A stretch of DNA of 6,827 bases from Gammaproteobacteria bacterium. Its GTDB lineage: Bacteria; Pseudomonadota; Gammaproteobacteria; GCA-001735895. The stretch's first letter is position 1. Each line of letters starts with the position of its first letter. The stretch is taken from assembly GCA_029864065.1 (NCBI GenBank), contig JAOTUD010000152.1:1-6827 (forward strand). The letters run 5' to 3'. A program made the position numbers and the translations under genes. The notes beneath the pieces are model-generated. The model was given only the letters and a program-made list of their open reading frames with translations. It was not told the origin of the DNA and ran no database searches. Below are positions 6,078-6,827 of this stretch, piece after piece.

Positions 6078-6827
6078 AACCAGGCGATGGAAGTGATGCA
6101 GCGCCTGCTCGCTCTCGCCCGGCCGCTCTGGATCGAACATGTAGGCGCCCTGGTCGTAGCTTTTCGAGCGCAGCCCGCGCTGCACGGACTCACAGATGCG
6201 AACGTCTTCGGGGCCCAGCGTCTCGTTGAAATAGTCTGATCTCGGCTGGTAAACCCGGCCGCTCGTGGTCAGCGAATGCCCGTCGAAATTGCTGCTTTTG
6301 ACATCCACGGGCCGCACCACGAAGATGCCGAGGGAATCGGGTCCCGGCATCACGTTAAAGGTCGTGTTGGGCCACAGGTACCAGAATACCGAGCGCTGGA
6401 ATCCGCTCTCGGGATCGACCGGGTAGGCGCTGTTTTCCACACGGGTATCGGGTCCGTACTGGCGCGACCACTGGTCGAAAACGTCTACCTGGTAGGTATC
6501 CATGTCGATGATGGACGCGAAATCCGGGTGCGCCGGGCGGCAGTGATAGCATTCGACGTAGTTATCGATGACGACCTTCCAGCCGGCCTCGATCGGGGCA
6601 TTGGGTTGCTCGTTATGCACGTTTTGGCGCAGCTCGTCGAGGTAGGGGATATGGGCGCGAATATCCTGCTCGAGGTCGCCGGCAATGGCTTGCAGGCTGG
6701 TGCAGTTCTCGTCGAGATTGACGAAGATACAGCCGCAGAAAAGCTCGAGGCGCAGCTCGCGCAGGCAGAACTCGGCGTTGTCGAAACCGGGCCGGTGCTC
6801 GCTCATCGGCGCGCGCGCGAGCCTGCC
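6054..6827 (-). CDS. Rieske non-heme iron oxygenase alpha subunit, quaternary-amine type (partial, N-terminus beyond the right edge)
   Basis: C-terminal catalytic part of a Rieske oxygenase; 257 residues are visible and the 2Fe-2S Rieske domain must lie right of the window. An ATG at 6806 is probably internal: the frame stays open to the edge, and the residues before it, GRLARAP, match the usual segment after the YHGW of the Rieske domain. Numbering from the edge, FCGCIFVNLD is at 30-39 and the mononuclear iron motif DNYVECYHCRPAHPDF at 88-103, with H95 and H100 as iron ligands; D208 in PEDVRICESVQRGL is the likely third ligand. E92 takes the bridging position, where aromatic dioxygenases have Asp; Glu there is known for carnitine monooxygenase CntA. 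The ECYHC and SVQRGL segments also resemble choline/glycine-betaine oxygenases. A quaternary-amine or betaine substrate is therefore inferred. It needs a separate reductase, not seen here. It converges on the aconitase X operon and overlaps its last 24 bases. Confidence 0.92.
   Translation of the reverse strand, partial: GRLARAPMSEHRPGFDNAEFCLRELRLELFCGCIFVNLDENCTSLQAIAGDLEQDIRAHIPYLDELRQNVHNEQPNAPIEAGWKVVIDNYVECYHCRPAHPDFASIIDMDTYQVDVFDQWSRQYGPDTRVENSAYPVDPESGFQRSVFWYLWPNTTFNVMPGPDSLGIFVVRPVDVKSSNFDGHSLTTSGRVYQPRSDYFNETLGPEDVRICESVQRGLRSKSYDQGAYMFDPERPGESEQALHHFHRLVLDSLAAD

Noticed and set aside
6054..6806. Rieske oxygenase starting at the ATG at 6806 as a complete short protein
   Set aside because: The frame remains open to the window edge and the residues before the ATG fit the family sequence between the Rieske and catalytic domains, so the ATG is internal and the gene is cut by the window.
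6808..6820. Alternating GC run, possible Z-DNA or repeat
   Set aside because: It encodes the in-frame GRLARAP segment and is only about 12 bases long; GC-rich codons explain it.

Overview
The window looks like chromosomal DNA from a GC-rich Gram-negative bacterium, most likely a proteobacterium. The reasons are a tripartite RND efflux pump, which needs an outer membrane, GC-rich codon third positions, and Shine-Dalgarno-type start sites. No rRNA, tRNA, mobile element or CRISPR array was seen. The lineage is an inference; no marker gene fixes the genus.

Left part (1-2703, minus strand): the adaptor gene of an RND efflux pump (GTG start at 2703) is followed after 6 bases by the inner-membrane RND transporter gene, which runs off the left edge after 515 codons. 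A 254-base gene-free gap (2704-2957) holds a plausible promoter, an imperfect palindrome and a weak terminator-like hairpin. Next, also on the minus strand, is a SAM-dependent methyltransferase of the METTL27 (WBSCR27)-like type (2958-3599, TTG start).

Right part (3600-6827): a 65-base divergent intergenic region carries a 16-base near-perfect palindrome. It drives, rightward, a compact three-gene operon: a classical short-chain dehydrogenase/reductase (SDR, 3665-4375), the large catalytic subunit of aconitase X (4378-5643) and the small swivel-domain subunit of aconitase X (5640-6077). The spacings are 2 bases and a 4-base GTGA overlap, so translation is probably coupled. Converging from the right and overlapping the last 24 bases of the operon is the C-terminal part of a Rieske non-heme iron oxygenase alpha subunit, whose N-terminal Rieske domain lies beyond the right edge. 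Its bridging acidic residue is glutamate, as in the carnitine monooxygenase (CntA) and choline/glycine-betaine oxygenase group, rather than the aspartate of aromatic dioxygenases.

The most interesting part is the SDR, two-subunit aconitase X and quaternary-amine-type Rieske oxygenase neighbourhood. Aconitase X enzymes dehydrate cis-3-hydroxy-L-proline (bacterial one-chain type) or mevalonate 5-phosphate (archaeal two-chain type). This one is two-chain but sits in a bacterium and has Thr where I recall Cys in archaeal members. Its substrate cannot be read from sequence. A catabolic route in which the oxygenase N-demethylates a betaine-like compound and the SDR and dehydratase process the hydroxylated product is a testable inference, not a demonstrated pathway.
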